From Candidatus Gerdarchaeota archaeon (GTDB taxonomy: Archaea > Asgardarchaeota > Heimdallarchaeia > JABLTI01), in contig JAEORM010000069.1 in assembly GCA_016840905.1 (NCBI GenBank), positions 1-14,424 of the forward strand: DNA of 14,424 nucleotides. The letters run 5' to 3'. The stretch's first letter is position 1. Every line of letters begins with the position of its first letter. Of this stretch, positions 1 to 6,969 are shown piece by piece. A model generated the notes under the pieces. The model saw nothing but the letters and a program-made list of their open reading frames with translations, was not told the origin of the DNA and did not search any database. A program made the position numbers and the translations under genes.

Positions 1-455
1 CCGACACCTTGCATCCAACCACGTCTTTTTTCAGGTGTTATATCAACTGCCAGACTATCAATAACAGCATCACTTAATGCAATACATAGAGTTAGAAAAA
101 TACCTACAATGATAAAAAAGGCATTAAATGTTTTGAAAATTGGTATGAGAAACCAGCCTATAATTCCTAAAAAACCAGCAATTATTATATAGGGTCTTCT
201 ACGACCAAATTTACCAAAGGAGACATTATCAGAGAGTATACCATAGAGGAGTTTGATGTACCAAGGAATCATTATTATTGTTTGATAAGTTATTGAATCC
301 TCATCAGATACTCCAAGCTTATCTTGCATAAAGACTGGTAAAAGAAAAACTGCAGCCATAGCAAATCCTTGTGAAAAATAGAAAAACCCTTGAATTCCTA
401 AATACCATTCACGCCAAGCTTCCGCTTGTCTTGAAGAATACTCATCAATTGACAT
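1..455 (-). CDS. MFS family transporter, N-terminal part (3' end beyond window)
   Basis: This is the amino-terminal ~151 residues of a polytopic membrane transporter of the major facilitator superfamily; the gene runs off the left edge. Reading leftward from ATG at 455, hydrophobic segments lie at about residues 18-42, 56-74, 88-106 and 112-134. The loop between segments 2 and 3 holds a good MFS motif A (residues 72-89, starting GILSD and ending GRRRPY). Segment 4 is followed by a charged loop, DITPEKRRGWMQGVG, typical of the next cytoplasmic turn. The ATG is the only reasonable start, because an in-frame TAG lies nine codons upstream. Substrate cannot be told from this half. The family moves small solutes by proton or sodium coupling, or by facilitated diffusion. 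The fold assignment is firm; the function is open. Confidence 0.85.
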   Translation of the reverse strand, partial: MSIDEYSSRQAEAWREWYLGIQGFFYFSQGFAMAAVFLLPVFMQDKLGVSDEDSITYQTIIMIPWYIKLLYGILSDNVSFGKFGRRRPYIIIAGFLGIIGWFLIPIFKTFNAFFIIVGIFLTLCIALSDAVIDSLAVDITPEKRRGWMQGV

Positions 456-708
456 AAATTGTTTTACTACATTGAAAAACTAAAAAGATTACGCTAATTA
501 TTCTGTCTAACCAAAATTTAAACGAAATTTCTTAGGATGAATAAATTAGCTGAACACCTATAAGTAATCTTCAGAGATGGGATATAATAACTGAGAAAAT
601 CAAACCTTTTACCAAGAATCAAACTAGTTTCTTGAATATTATAAATTTAAGCATTGAATATTAAACTCAAATTCAATAATCCTATATTAGAAAATAAAAT
701 GAAAAATA

Positions 709-726
709 AAGCAACTTAGGTTGCTT
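709..726 (-). terminator. Hairpin terminator just after the eS8 stop
   Basis: A perfect 7-bp stem (AAGCAAC / GTTGCTT) with a 4-nt loop begins two bases after the eS8 stop codon. On the - strand it is followed by a T-rich tract running to about position 690. The hairpin plus T-rich layout matches an intrinsic-type terminator; archaeal termination mostly relies on the oligo-T, so the stem may instead protect the 3' end. Confidence 0.6.
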
Positions 727-727
727 C

Positions 728-1411
728 TTATTCTTTCTTTGGAGCAGGTTTCTTCTCAGTTGTAGAAGTAGACTTTGTAGTAGTGGTTTTCTTTGTTGTA
801 GTAGTGGTTTTTGCTGTTGTGGTTGTTTTCTTGGGAGTAGTTGCTGCTTCTTTCTTTTCTACTGATTTTGCTGCTGGAGCAGCAGGTTTTGGAGCGGGTT
901 TTGTTGCTGGTTGTTTTGTTGTGGTTGTTTTCTTTTGTGTACCAGCTGCACTTCCAACTCTCTTTACTTGCAAGGTTTGTCTCTTTTTCTTCTTGCTAGA
1001 AATAGTCCTTTGTTGAGTTTGTTCTACATCATATTGTGTTGGAATTGCAGAAATGAATCCTTCTTGTCCCGGTCTATTGGTAATAATTGCATATCCTTTT
1101 TCAGTTCTTATGAGAGCTCCCTTAGTCATTACTTTTCTTCGAGTAAATTCTTTGTTTGCGGGATTAGTCTCTACATCAAGGATTTTTATTTTTTCAGTTT
1201 TACCAGTATTTGGATCTGATAAATTACAAGTATCATAACGTAAAGCCCTCAATTTGGAGTTTCCTCCACGGGTTCTAATTGTTTTAACTCTAGGTTCACC
1301 TATAATTGTTTGAGCTTCTGGTCTACCTAATTCAGCTTTTCTCTTTTCATGGTGCTTTTTGAGTCTTGCACCGGATTTTGTTCTTCTACTAAGGCCCTGC
1401 CATCGTGCCAT
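728..1411 (-). CDS. rps8e: Small-subunit ribosomal protein eS8 with long Lys/Thr/Ala/Pro tail
   Basis: This encodes eS8 (S8e), a protein of the archaeal/eukaryotic 30S/40S subunit. The archaeal hallmarks are present in order: the N-terminus MARWQGLSRRTKSGARL, the segment IRTRGGNSKLRALR (about residues 45-58), NPANKEFTRRKVMTKGA (about 83-99) and the core end NRPGQEGFISA (about 112-122). A longer frame starts 12 bases upstream, but MARWQG is the conserved family start, so ATG at 1411 is chosen; no clear Shine-Dalgarno precedes it. The core ends near residue 125, about the usual archaeal length. Roughly 100 further residues follow: a basic linker (SSKKKKRQ), then a low-complexity tail of TTTTK, PAPKPAAPAAK and KKTTTTK runs ending PAPKKE. 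That tail is unusual for archaeal eS8. A possible TATA-like TTTTAAA (- strand) lies at 1465-1471, 54 bases upstream. Confidence 0.95.
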   Translation of the reverse strand: MARWQGLSRRTKSGARLKKHHEKRKAELGRPEAQTIIGEPRVKTIRTRGGNSKLRALRYDTCNLSDPNTGKTEKIKILDVETNPANKEFTRRKVMTKGALIRTEKGYAIITNRPGQEGFISAIPTQYDVEQTQQRTISSKKKKRQTLQVKRVGSAAGTQKKTTTTKQPATKPAPKPAAPAAKSVEKKEAATTPKKTTTTAKTTTTTKKTTTTKSTSTTEKKPAPKKE

Positions 1412-1659
1412 ATTTTTCAACAACCACTAATATTTTAATTCTATTCTTTCGCTCTTTGTAAGTCTTTAAAACCTTTACTATTATTTTCAGAGTGTGCTCT
1501 TTAAAAAGAGAACTGTTTTTCTCGAATTATTTTTGAAGGTTTAAAATTTCTTCTCTAAAAGCAGTATAAAAAGCAATTAGACCTATATAAAAAACTTTGT
1601 TCAAAATTGGTCTTGTAGATAGAGAATTAGAAACTCATAGTAGAATGAATGAATGAAAG

Positions 1660-1902
1660 TTATTTAGCATTAAACTCTTTATGGATTTTGGTCTTTTCAT
1701 TATCCAGAACACTACGATCTCTGAGATGAGCAGCACTCCGAGCAAGTTGGGTTATAATTGATTGAACATCAAAGGCATCCGCCCCTTCAGGCCAATCATC
1801 TTCATCTGAAATGTCAGCAATCGCTTTTAGGATCCCATTCTCAATTTCTTTTTGTTCATCTTTTCGGGTACGAGGGGATTCGATTTTGGGCGTAATTGTC
1901 AT
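1660..1902 (-). CDS. Short conserved-looking hypothetical protein (80 aa)
   Basis: I do not recognise this family. The 80-residue product has no Cys, no signal peptide and no membrane segment. A basic N-terminus (TPKIESPRTRKDEQKE) leads into a predicted helix (ENGILKAIADI), then an acidic, tryptophan-containing turn (SDEDDWPEGADAFD), then a long helix (VQSIITQLARSAAHLRDR) and a charged C-terminus. This resembles a small two-helix adaptor, but that is inference. Support for a real gene is an ATG start with a GTAGGAATT purine-rich stretch just upstream, higher G+C than the flanking spacers, and an amino-acid make-up typical of a soluble protein. It lies divergent from the 118-residue gene across a 185-base spacer and ends 248 bases before eS8, so it probably has its own promoter. 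Confidence 0.6.
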   Translation of the reverse strand: MTITPKIESPRTRKDEQKEIENGILKAIADISDEDDWPEGADAFDVQSIITQLARSAAHLRDRSVLDNEKTKIHKEFNAK

Positions 1903-2087
1903 AGTTAATTCCTACTTCTACTAATGAGTTTCAGTATTTTATGTAGAGAATTACTCTAAAAGCACTAGCTAATACCAAGATATTCTACAAATATTATTTG
2001 AACTAAAACGAATTACTTTTTATTCAGAAAGAATATTTAACTGATAAAGAATAACTATTTTAGAGAAATACTAAGAAGGTAATAGTT

Positions 2088-2444
2088 ATGACTGATAACA
2101 ATGATATCCAAACACTTGCAAAATACCTGGCTGAAGGGAATAAAAAAGATGCCTTATCATTGATCCGATCAAAATTAGCAAGTGAAAGTGATGATACCCC
2201 TCAACTACTAGTCTGGAAAGGTTGGGAAAGAGCTCTTAATCGTCAAGAAATCAATTCCCTTATTTACCAATTATTGATTGGAATGCCATTGAAAGAAGCA
2301 AAAAAAGCTCATTCAGATCTTAAACGTAAGAAAACAGAGATACTAACTCGTGATTATACCCAGACAGATTTATCAACAAATTACCTCCCTTTGTGGGTTT
2401 CACTTCTGGAAATTTATTGCAATGTTCATAAAGATAATCAATAA
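2088..2444 (+). CDS. Hypothetical helical protein (118 aa) beside the origin
   Basis: I do not recognise this family. It is a soluble, apparently all-helical protein: an N-terminal helix pair resembling a single TPR/HAT-type repeat (IQTLAKYLAEGNKKDALSLI, about residues 7-26), a central segment with KGWERALNRQEINSLIYQLL, a strongly basic helix (KEAKKAHSDLKRKKTEIL, about 69-86) and a hydrophobic C-terminal helix (LPLWVSLLEIYCNV). No catalytic motif, metal site or membrane segment is visible. The ATG has a GAAGGT Shine-Dalgarno at 2075-2080 with 7-base spacing, and a TATA-like ATATTTAA lies near 2033, about 48 bases upstream of the ATG. The gene ends immediately left of the inferred origin, reading towards it, in the opposite sense to fork movement. 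The location invites a replication-linked role, but nothing in the sequence proves it. Confidence 0.7.
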   Translation: MTDNNDIQTLAKYLAEGNKKDALSLIRSKLASESDDTPQLLVWKGWERALNRQEINSLIYQLLIGMPLKEAKKAHSDLKRKKTEILTRDYTQTDLSTNYLPLWVSLLEIYCNVHKDNQ

Positions 2445-2486
2445 AACATTTTATCAAATAATATGTTTATTTATTTTATTAGACAG

Positions 2487-2505
2487 TTCCACTAGAAAAA
2501 GGGGT
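2487..2505 (+). promoter_or_regulatory. Origin recognition box 1 (ORB)
   Basis: The 19-base element TTCCACTAGAAAAAGGGGT has the two parts of an archaeal ORB: a degenerate dyad (TTCCAC..GAA) bound by the winged-helix domain of Orc1/Cdc6, and a 3' G-string bound by the AAA+ domain. It matches box 2 at 16 of 19 positions. The full GGGG string makes this the closer of the two to the known ORB pattern. Confidence 0.8.
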
Positions 2506-2550
2506 TAGTAAATTTTATATATGATGGAAGAGTAAAAAACATACTGAAGT

Positions 2551-2569
2551 TTCCACTAGAAATGGCGGT
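2551..2569 (+). promoter_or_regulatory. Origin recognition box 2 (ORB)
   Basis: TTCCACTAGAAATGGCGGT repeats box 1 in the same orientation 64 bases downstream (start to start), roughly six helical turns. The G-string is interrupted by one C (GGCGG). It lies about 90 bases upstream of the orc1 start codon and next to the A/T-only run. Confidence 0.75.
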
Positions 2570-2659
2570 CTTTCCAGTATTTAATTAATAATATAATTAA
2601 ACCTTTAACCAAACGCAACAATAAGTAATAAGTGAACAATAGGAGATTAGTAGAATTAC

Positions 2660-3895
2660 ATGACGGATCATCCATTAGATGCAATTTTTGACAGATTTCT
2701 ATCAAGTCCAAGTATCTTTAAAAACCACGAAGTACTTCGACCAAGTCACATTCCTGACAATCTTCCACACAGAGATTTCGAAATACAATTCCTAGGAAAG
2801 GCATTAGGGAACGCTTTACGAGATAATCGTCCAAGCAATATTTTTCTTTATGGAAAAACAGGCACGGGAAAGACTATTGTTTCTAAATATGTAACAAAAT
2901 ACCTCAGACAAAAGGCAGCTGCTATCGGGAAGAATATTATTCTTTCAATATTAAATTGTGTTGAAGTTGATACTGATTATCGAGTTTTAGCACGATTATG
3001 TGATGTAGTAGGTGAATCAGTTCCATTTACGGGATTACCAACAGATGAGGTTTTCACTCGATTCAAAGCAAAATTAGATTCTAAAAAACAATTACTAATA
3101 GTTGTTTTTGATGAATTAGATAAATTACATCATAAAAGTGGGGATAACGTTCTATATCAACTAACGAGGATTAATACAGATCTCAAACGGGCACAAGTAT
3201 CTTTGGTTTGCATCACAAACGATCTCTCTTTTAAAGAAACACTTGACCCCAGAGTAAGATCAAGTTTATCTGAAGAAGAATTAGTCTTCACACCATGTAA
3301 CAGCCTTCAATTAGAGGATATCTTAACTGAACGTTCAGTTGAGGGATTTAATGAAGGAGTACTTGCGGAAGGAGTTATAAGCCTTTGTGCGGCATTAGCA
3401 GCACAAGAACATGGAGATGCTCGAAGAGCTTTAGACTTATTAAGAGTTGCAGCAGAAATCGCGGAAAGAGAGAATGAATCCAAAGTTTTGCAAAACCATG
3501 TAAGAAAAGCTTCTAAACAAATAGAAAAGAATACTATTCAAGAAGCATTAATTTCTTTACCTGTTCAAACAAAACTTGTATTATGGGGAGTGTATATTCT
3601 CGAAAAGAGCGCTCTTAAAATTATTACTACAGGAGATTTGTACAAAGTTTATCTAGAACTTTGTAAAACAACAGGATTAGATCCTATTACACCACGAAGA
3701 GCTAATTCACTTCTAAATGAATTATCTATGCTAGGAGTAGTAAATACTAAAGTTGTTAGTATGGGTCGCTATGGGCGAACTACAAAAGTATCTTTATCTG
3801 TTTCTCCTCGTGAAGTTCGAAATATTCTTTGTGAAGATTTTCACATCAAAAAGGTTTCAGATTTCGATGCTGATCTCGTTCTCGAACGAGATTAA
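2660..3895 (+). CDS. orc1/cdc6: Orc1/Cdc6 replication initiator
   Basis: This is the archaeal initiator ATPase that binds origin recognition boxes and recruits MCM. At 411 residues it has the usual length and domain order. The N-terminal linker (to about 45) is followed by an AAA+ module with Walker A GKTGTGKT (65-72), Walker B VVFDELDKL (148-156), sensor 1 in CITNDL (Asn187), the DPRVRSSL segment (197-204) and sensor 2 in HGDARRALDLLR (251-262). A winged-helix DNA-binding domain occupies about 300-411. All key ATPase residues are intact. ATG at 2660 has an AGGAG Shine-Dalgarno at 2641-2645. The gene sits immediately right of two ORBs, its predicted targets, and is followed by gins23 and mcm. 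It ends in its own hairpin terminator, so it is probably not co-transcribed with gins23. Confidence 0.97.
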   Translation: MTDHPLDAIFDRFLSSPSIFKNHEVLRPSHIPDNLPHRDFEIQFLGKALGNALRDNRPSNIFLYGKTGTGKTIVSKYVTKYLRQKAAAIGKNIILSILNCVEVDTDYRVLARLCDVVGESVPFTGLPTDEVFTRFKAKLDSKKQLLIVVFDELDKLHHKSGDNVLYQLTRINTDLKRAQVSLVCITNDLSFKETLDPRVRSSLSEEELVFTPCNSLQLEDILTERSVEGFNEGVLAEGVISLCAALAAQEHGDARRALDLLRVAAEIAERENESKVLQNHVRKASKQIEKNTIQEALISLPVQTKLVLWGVYILEKSALKIITTGDLYKVYLELCKTTGLDPITPRRANSLLNELSMLGVVNTKVVSMGRYGRTTKVSLSVSPREVRNILCEDFHIKKVSDFDADLVLERD

Positions 3896-3912
3896 CTTCT
3901 CTTTTTTTATTT
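3873..3912 (+). terminator. Hairpin terminator overlapping the orc1 3' end
   Basis: An 8-bp perfect stem (ATCTCGTT at 3873-3880, AACGAGAT at 3885-3892) with a CTCG loop is made from the last codons of orc1 and abuts the TAA stop (3893-3895). It extends further by a G-T wobble and a T-A pair. A pyrimidine/T tract containing a seven-T run follows at about 3896-3912. This is the classic arrangement of a stem plus U-tract, here built into coding sequence. Confidence 0.7.
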
Positions 3913-4159
3913 AAGGTAATCAAAATACTTTCGATGACCTCACCTTACATTAGTGATATATTATTCATATCATACCAAACGATTTAAGGATACAATAATA
4001 GAAGGTAATATGACTAAAATTAATGTTGGAAAGAAATATTAACCATAAGAATGATTGATATTTTTAGCAAAATGGATTTTTATCCTAAAGGAAAGATTAA
4101 ATTAGGATACCTTTTGTGTCGAAAGTAATTAATTTGGTTAGTATCTTGGTGAGTAATAA

Positions 4160-4729
4160 ATGAGTGAATTCAATCCTAATCTTGAGCTTCAACGAATTAT
4201 CTTTGATTTTGAAGAGAAACCAGTTGCAATCAAATGCTTAGTAGATAATCCGGATGTTCAAATTGGAGAAGGGTCAATCAAATTAATTAAAGGATCAGAA
4301 TTTGAGTTACCTTTATGGATTGCACGTATTTTAGCAGAAGAAAAACAAGTTGAAATCAAAAATATGAAATCATTCGATATCCCTTATATGCAAACAGTTC
4401 TTTGGGATGAAGGAAAGAGTCAAACACCTATTGAACTTGATCAGGATTTTTATCCTGTAATTTCCTTACAAATCGAAAATTTAGCTAAAAAAGCAGAAAG
4501 TGATCCTTATGCTTTACGTGATAAGGAGCGTATGGAAGCCTTATTAAAAGATATTATAACAAAGAGAAGGTTCAAAATAATTAAACTATCACAAAAAGTA
4601 GGCGATCCTTCACCATTTATTAAGCATTTAACTCCTGAAGAGCTCTGGTTATTCAAAAGTTTACGTGATCAACTTCGAGAATGGGAAACATCACTTCTTG
4701 ATTGTAGCAAGAACAACCCATGTTTCTAG
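4160..4729 (+). CDS. gins23: GINS complex subunit, Gins23 (Psf2/Psf3-like)
   Basis: This encodes a subunit of GINS, which bridges MCM with GAN/RecJ-type (Cdc45-like) protein in the replicative helicase complex. The assignment rests on domain order and context. A small beta-rich B domain comes first (about residues 20-68), carrying VQIGEGSIKLIKGSEFELPLW, the typical strand-turn-strand leading into 'PLWIA'. The helical A domain follows (about 95-180), ending with LTPEELWLFKSLRDQLREW. B before A is the Psf2/Psf3 order, whereas Gins51/Sld5 types are A before B. The length of 189 residues suits the family. ATG at 4160 has a strong GGTGAG Shine-Dalgarno at 4148-4153 with 6-base spacing. mcm follows after 87 bases with no evident terminator, so the two are probably one operon, an arrangement known in other archaea. 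No Gins51 gene is in the window. Confidence 0.85.
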   Translation: MSEFNPNLELQRIIFDFEEKPVAIKCLVDNPDVQIGEGSIKLIKGSEFELPLWIARILAEEKQVEIKNMKSFDIPYMQTVLWDEGKSQTPIELDQDFYPVISLQIENLAKKAESDPYALRDKERMEALLKDIITKRRFKIIKLSQKVGDPSPFIKHLTPEELWLFKSLRDQLREWETSLLDCSKNNPCF

Positions 4730-4816
4730 CTGGAAAATTTCTAGAAGAAGGATAAAAAACTACTCCAATAAATTATTATTAAAGATTAATGAAATTATCA
4801 AAAGAGGATTAAGAAC

Positions 4817-6886
4817 TTGGTCTCAGATACAACAGATCCTGTAGCAGCGTTTACAGAATTTATTCGTGAATTTAGAGATGATAATGGTGATTATATCTAT
4901 CGACAGAAAATTCAAGAAATGACTGTTGAAGGCGGATACTCATTAAGTATTGACTTTGCGGATTTAATTAAATTTAATCCTGAATTAGCCCGCAGAACAA
5001 TTGATGAACCTACTGAGTTTCTTGAAGCAGGAAATAGAGCTGTAGCTGAAGTAGTTGAGATTGAAGATTCAGATTATGCCTTTACCATTCGTGATTTCTT
5101 TATTAGATTCTTTAATTTAGGTGAGAGTGAAACTATCCCTCTACGAGCAATACGAGCTGATCATGTGGGAAAATTGATTATGTTAAATGGTATAACTACT
5201 CGAGCAACAGTAGTAAAACCATTGCTTATTGAAGGATTTTTCCAATGTTTAAACTGTAATGAAATAATTATTAAACCACAAGAAGAAGATCGATATACTC
5301 CTCCTTATGTTTGTGAAAATCCTGCATGTGGTAGAGCAGGACCATTCAAACTTCTTACAGAAGATTCAAAATTTATTGATTGGCAAAAAATAACTATACA
5401 AGAGCGACCTGAAGATTTACCCCCAGGACAAATGCCTCGTTCAGTGACTGTACTTTTAAAATATGATTTGGTTGATACAATTCGTCCAGGGGATCGAGTT
5501 TCAGTAATTGGTGTTCTACGATCAGTTCCAGACTTTTCACAGAAAAGTGCTGGAAAATTAGCCACATTCCATGTTAATATGGATTCTAATAATGTTGTTC
5601 CAGAAGAAAAAGAATTTGAAACAATAGAAATCACTGAAGATGAAGAATCAAAAATACTAGAATTAGCCAATGATGCTTGGATACATGATAAAATAATTAA
5701 TTCTATAGCACCATCAATTTATGGCAATCAACTAATTAAAGAATCAATAGCATTAATGTTGTTCGGAGGGATACCAAAAACACTCCCTGATGGATTGAAA
5801 ATTAGAGGAGAAAGTAATCTTCTAATGATTGGAGATCCAGGAACAGCAAAAAGTCAAATTTTAAGATATGTAGCATCTCTAGCTCCTAGAGCATTGTATA
5901 CCTCTGGAAAAGGAACTTCTGCAGCAGGACTCACAGTTGCAGTACTTCGAGATGCAGAGACAGGTGAATTTGCTTTAGAAGCAGGAGCATTAGTATTAGC
6001 AGATAGAGGGGTATGTTGTATAGACGAACTTGATAAAATGCGAAATGAGGATCGAAGCAGCATACATGAAGCTCTTGAGCAAAGAACTGTATCTATAGCT
6101 AAAGCAGGAATAGTTGCAACCCTTAATGCACGATGTTCAATAATTGCTGCAGCTAATCCTAAAATGGGTCGTTATGTTCCTTCTCGAAGTGCTACAGAGA
6201 ATATTAATTTACCAGTTACTATTCTTTCTCGTTTTGATGTTATTTGGATTGTTCGTGATGAACCAGAAAGCGACGCTGATAAAATAAAAGCTGAACATAT
6301 TTTACGATTACATACTACAGGAGTAACTGAAAAAGAAGCCCCCATCCCCAAGGATCTTCTTCGTAAATATATCAGTTATTCTAAAATTAATTCACATCCA
6401 AAACTTTCAGAAGAAGCAGCAAAACGTTTGGAAGAGTTCTATTTAGAGATGCGTGTTGCAGGTGAAGGTGTAGAATCACCAATTGCAATCACTGCTAGAC
6501 AATTGGAATCCTTAATTCGTCTCACAGAATCTCATGCCAGGATGGCTCTTCGAACTGAAGCTTCTGTTGAAGATGCTGATGCGGCAATAAGAATTCTAAA
6601 AGAATCCTTAAGACAAGTAGGAATTGATCCAGAAACAGGTAAGATGGATATCGATACAATCATGGTTGGCACTACCTCCTCTACAAGATCTAAAATAGAA
6701 ATCTTGTTGGAAATTATCGCTAACTTAGAAGATGAACATAAAGGTCAAGCTGTTGCCATTGAAGCAATATATGAAAAGGCACAAGAATCAGGTATTAACC
6801 GTGAATTTGTTGAACGAAATATAGAACGTATGCGTCAAGATGGTATGTTATTCCAACCAAAAGCTGGTTTTGTTAAACGTACTTAA
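4817..6886 (+). CDS. mcm: MCM replicative DNA helicase
   Basis: This is the 3'-5' hexameric helicase that unwinds DNA at the fork. Its 689 residues show the full archaeal MCM plan: N-terminal A domain, a zinc ribbon with Cys144, Cys147, Cys166 and Cys171, and an OB fold with the family signature QERPEDLPPGQMPRS (195-209). The AAA+ core carries Walker A GDPGTAKS (339-346), Walker B CCIDELDKM (400-408), sensor 1 Asn447 in AAANP and the arginine-finger motif SRFD (471-474). A winged helix lies at the C-terminus (about 620-689). No intein interrupts it. The start is TTG at 4817: an in-frame TGA lies nine codons upstream, an AGAGGAT Shine-Dalgarno is well placed, and the next ATG (residue 35) would remove part of the A domain. 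It lies downstream of gins23, with hel308 following after 83 bases. Confidence 0.97.
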   Translation: MVSDTTDPVAAFTEFIREFRDDNGDYIYRQKIQEMTVEGGYSLSIDFADLIKFNPELARRTIDEPTEFLEAGNRAVAEVVEIEDSDYAFTIRDFFIRFFNLGESETIPLRAIRADHVGKLIMLNGITTRATVVKPLLIEGFFQCLNCNEIIIKPQEEDRYTPPYVCENPACGRAGPFKLLTEDSKFIDWQKITIQERPEDLPPGQMPRSVTVLLKYDLVDTIRPGDRVSVIGVLRSVPDFSQKSAGKLATFHVNMDSNNVVPEEKEFETIEITEDEESKILELANDAWIHDKIINSIAPSIYGNQLIKESIALMLFGGIPKTLPDGLKIRGESNLLMIGDPGTAKSQILRYVASLAPRALYTSGKGTSAAGLTVAVLRDAETGEFALEAGALVLADRGVCCIDELDKMRNEDRSSIHEALEQRTVSIAKAGIVATLNARCSIIAAANPKMGRYVPSRSATENINLPVTILSRFDVIWIVRDEPESDADKIKAEHILRLHTTGVTEKEAPIPKDLLRKYISYSKINSHPKLSEEAAKRLEEFYLEMRVAGEGVESPIAITARQLESLIRLTESHARMALRTEASVEDADAAIRILKESLRQVGIDPETGKMDIDTIMVGTTSSTRSKIEILLEIIANLEDEHKGQAVAIEAIYEKAQESGINREFVERNIERMRQDGMLFQPKAGFVKRT

Positions 6887-6915
6887 CTCAAATTGATGTT
6901 AAAATCCTTTAGTAC

Positions 6916-6923
6916 TATAAATA
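6916..6923 (+). promoter_or_regulatory. Possible TATA box for hel308
   Basis: TATAAATA lies 46 bases upstream of the hel308 ATG in the mcm-hel308 spacer, so a start site about 25 bases downstream would give a short leader. It is a good match to archaeal TATA boxes, but in DNA this AT-rich such matches are common, and read-through from mcm is equally possible. Confidence 0.4.
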
Positions 6924-6969
6924 CTCTTAGAAGTATATCTTTGTAAGAGCTGAAATACGTGATTAGGAA

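Larger units (their letters stand above)
2445..2659. other. Candidate chromosomal replication origin (oriC) upstream of orc1
   Basis: This gene-free 215-base stretch directly precedes orc1/cdc6, the usual place for an archaeal origin. It contains two same-orientation origin recognition boxes at 2487-2505 and 2551-2569, each with the TTCCACTAGAAA core followed by a G-string. A 24-base run made only of A and T (2578-2601) lies right of the second box and is a natural candidate for the unwinding element. A second AT-rich stretch (about 2445-2480) lies to the left of the first box. The orc1 promoter must overlap the right half, which would let Orc1 binding influence its own transcription; that point is inference. 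Neither box has a facing partner in inverted orientation, unlike some well-studied archaeal origins. Confidence 0.75.

Noticed and set aside
783..1238. Several + strand frames (Val/Phe-rich) opposite eS8
   Set aside because: They are antisense shadows of the eS8 tail codons; composition follows the repeat on the other strand, and eS8 is certain.
1497..1510. Inverted repeat CTCTTT-AA-AAAGAG upstream of eS8 as an operator
   Set aside because: A 6-bp palindrome is expected by chance in such AT-rich spacers, and it lies about 90 bases from the start with no second copy.
1644..1656. Short GAAT tandem repeat downstream of the 80-residue gene
   Set aside because: Only three units, no sign of function.
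2769..2785. TTCCACACAGAGATT inside orc1 as a third ORB
   Set aside because: It shares only the TTCCAC start, lacks the G-string, and lies in conserved coding sequence.
4010..4042. Ten-codon frame MTKINVGKKY with a GAAGGT Shine-Dalgarno in the orc1-gins23 spacer
   Set aside because: The ribosome site is good, but ten codons are too few to support a gene; it could be a leader peptide or a chance frame.
5305..6063. - strand frames inside mcm
   Set aside because: They are antisense to conserved MCM domains, with Ser-rich composition typical of shadow frames.
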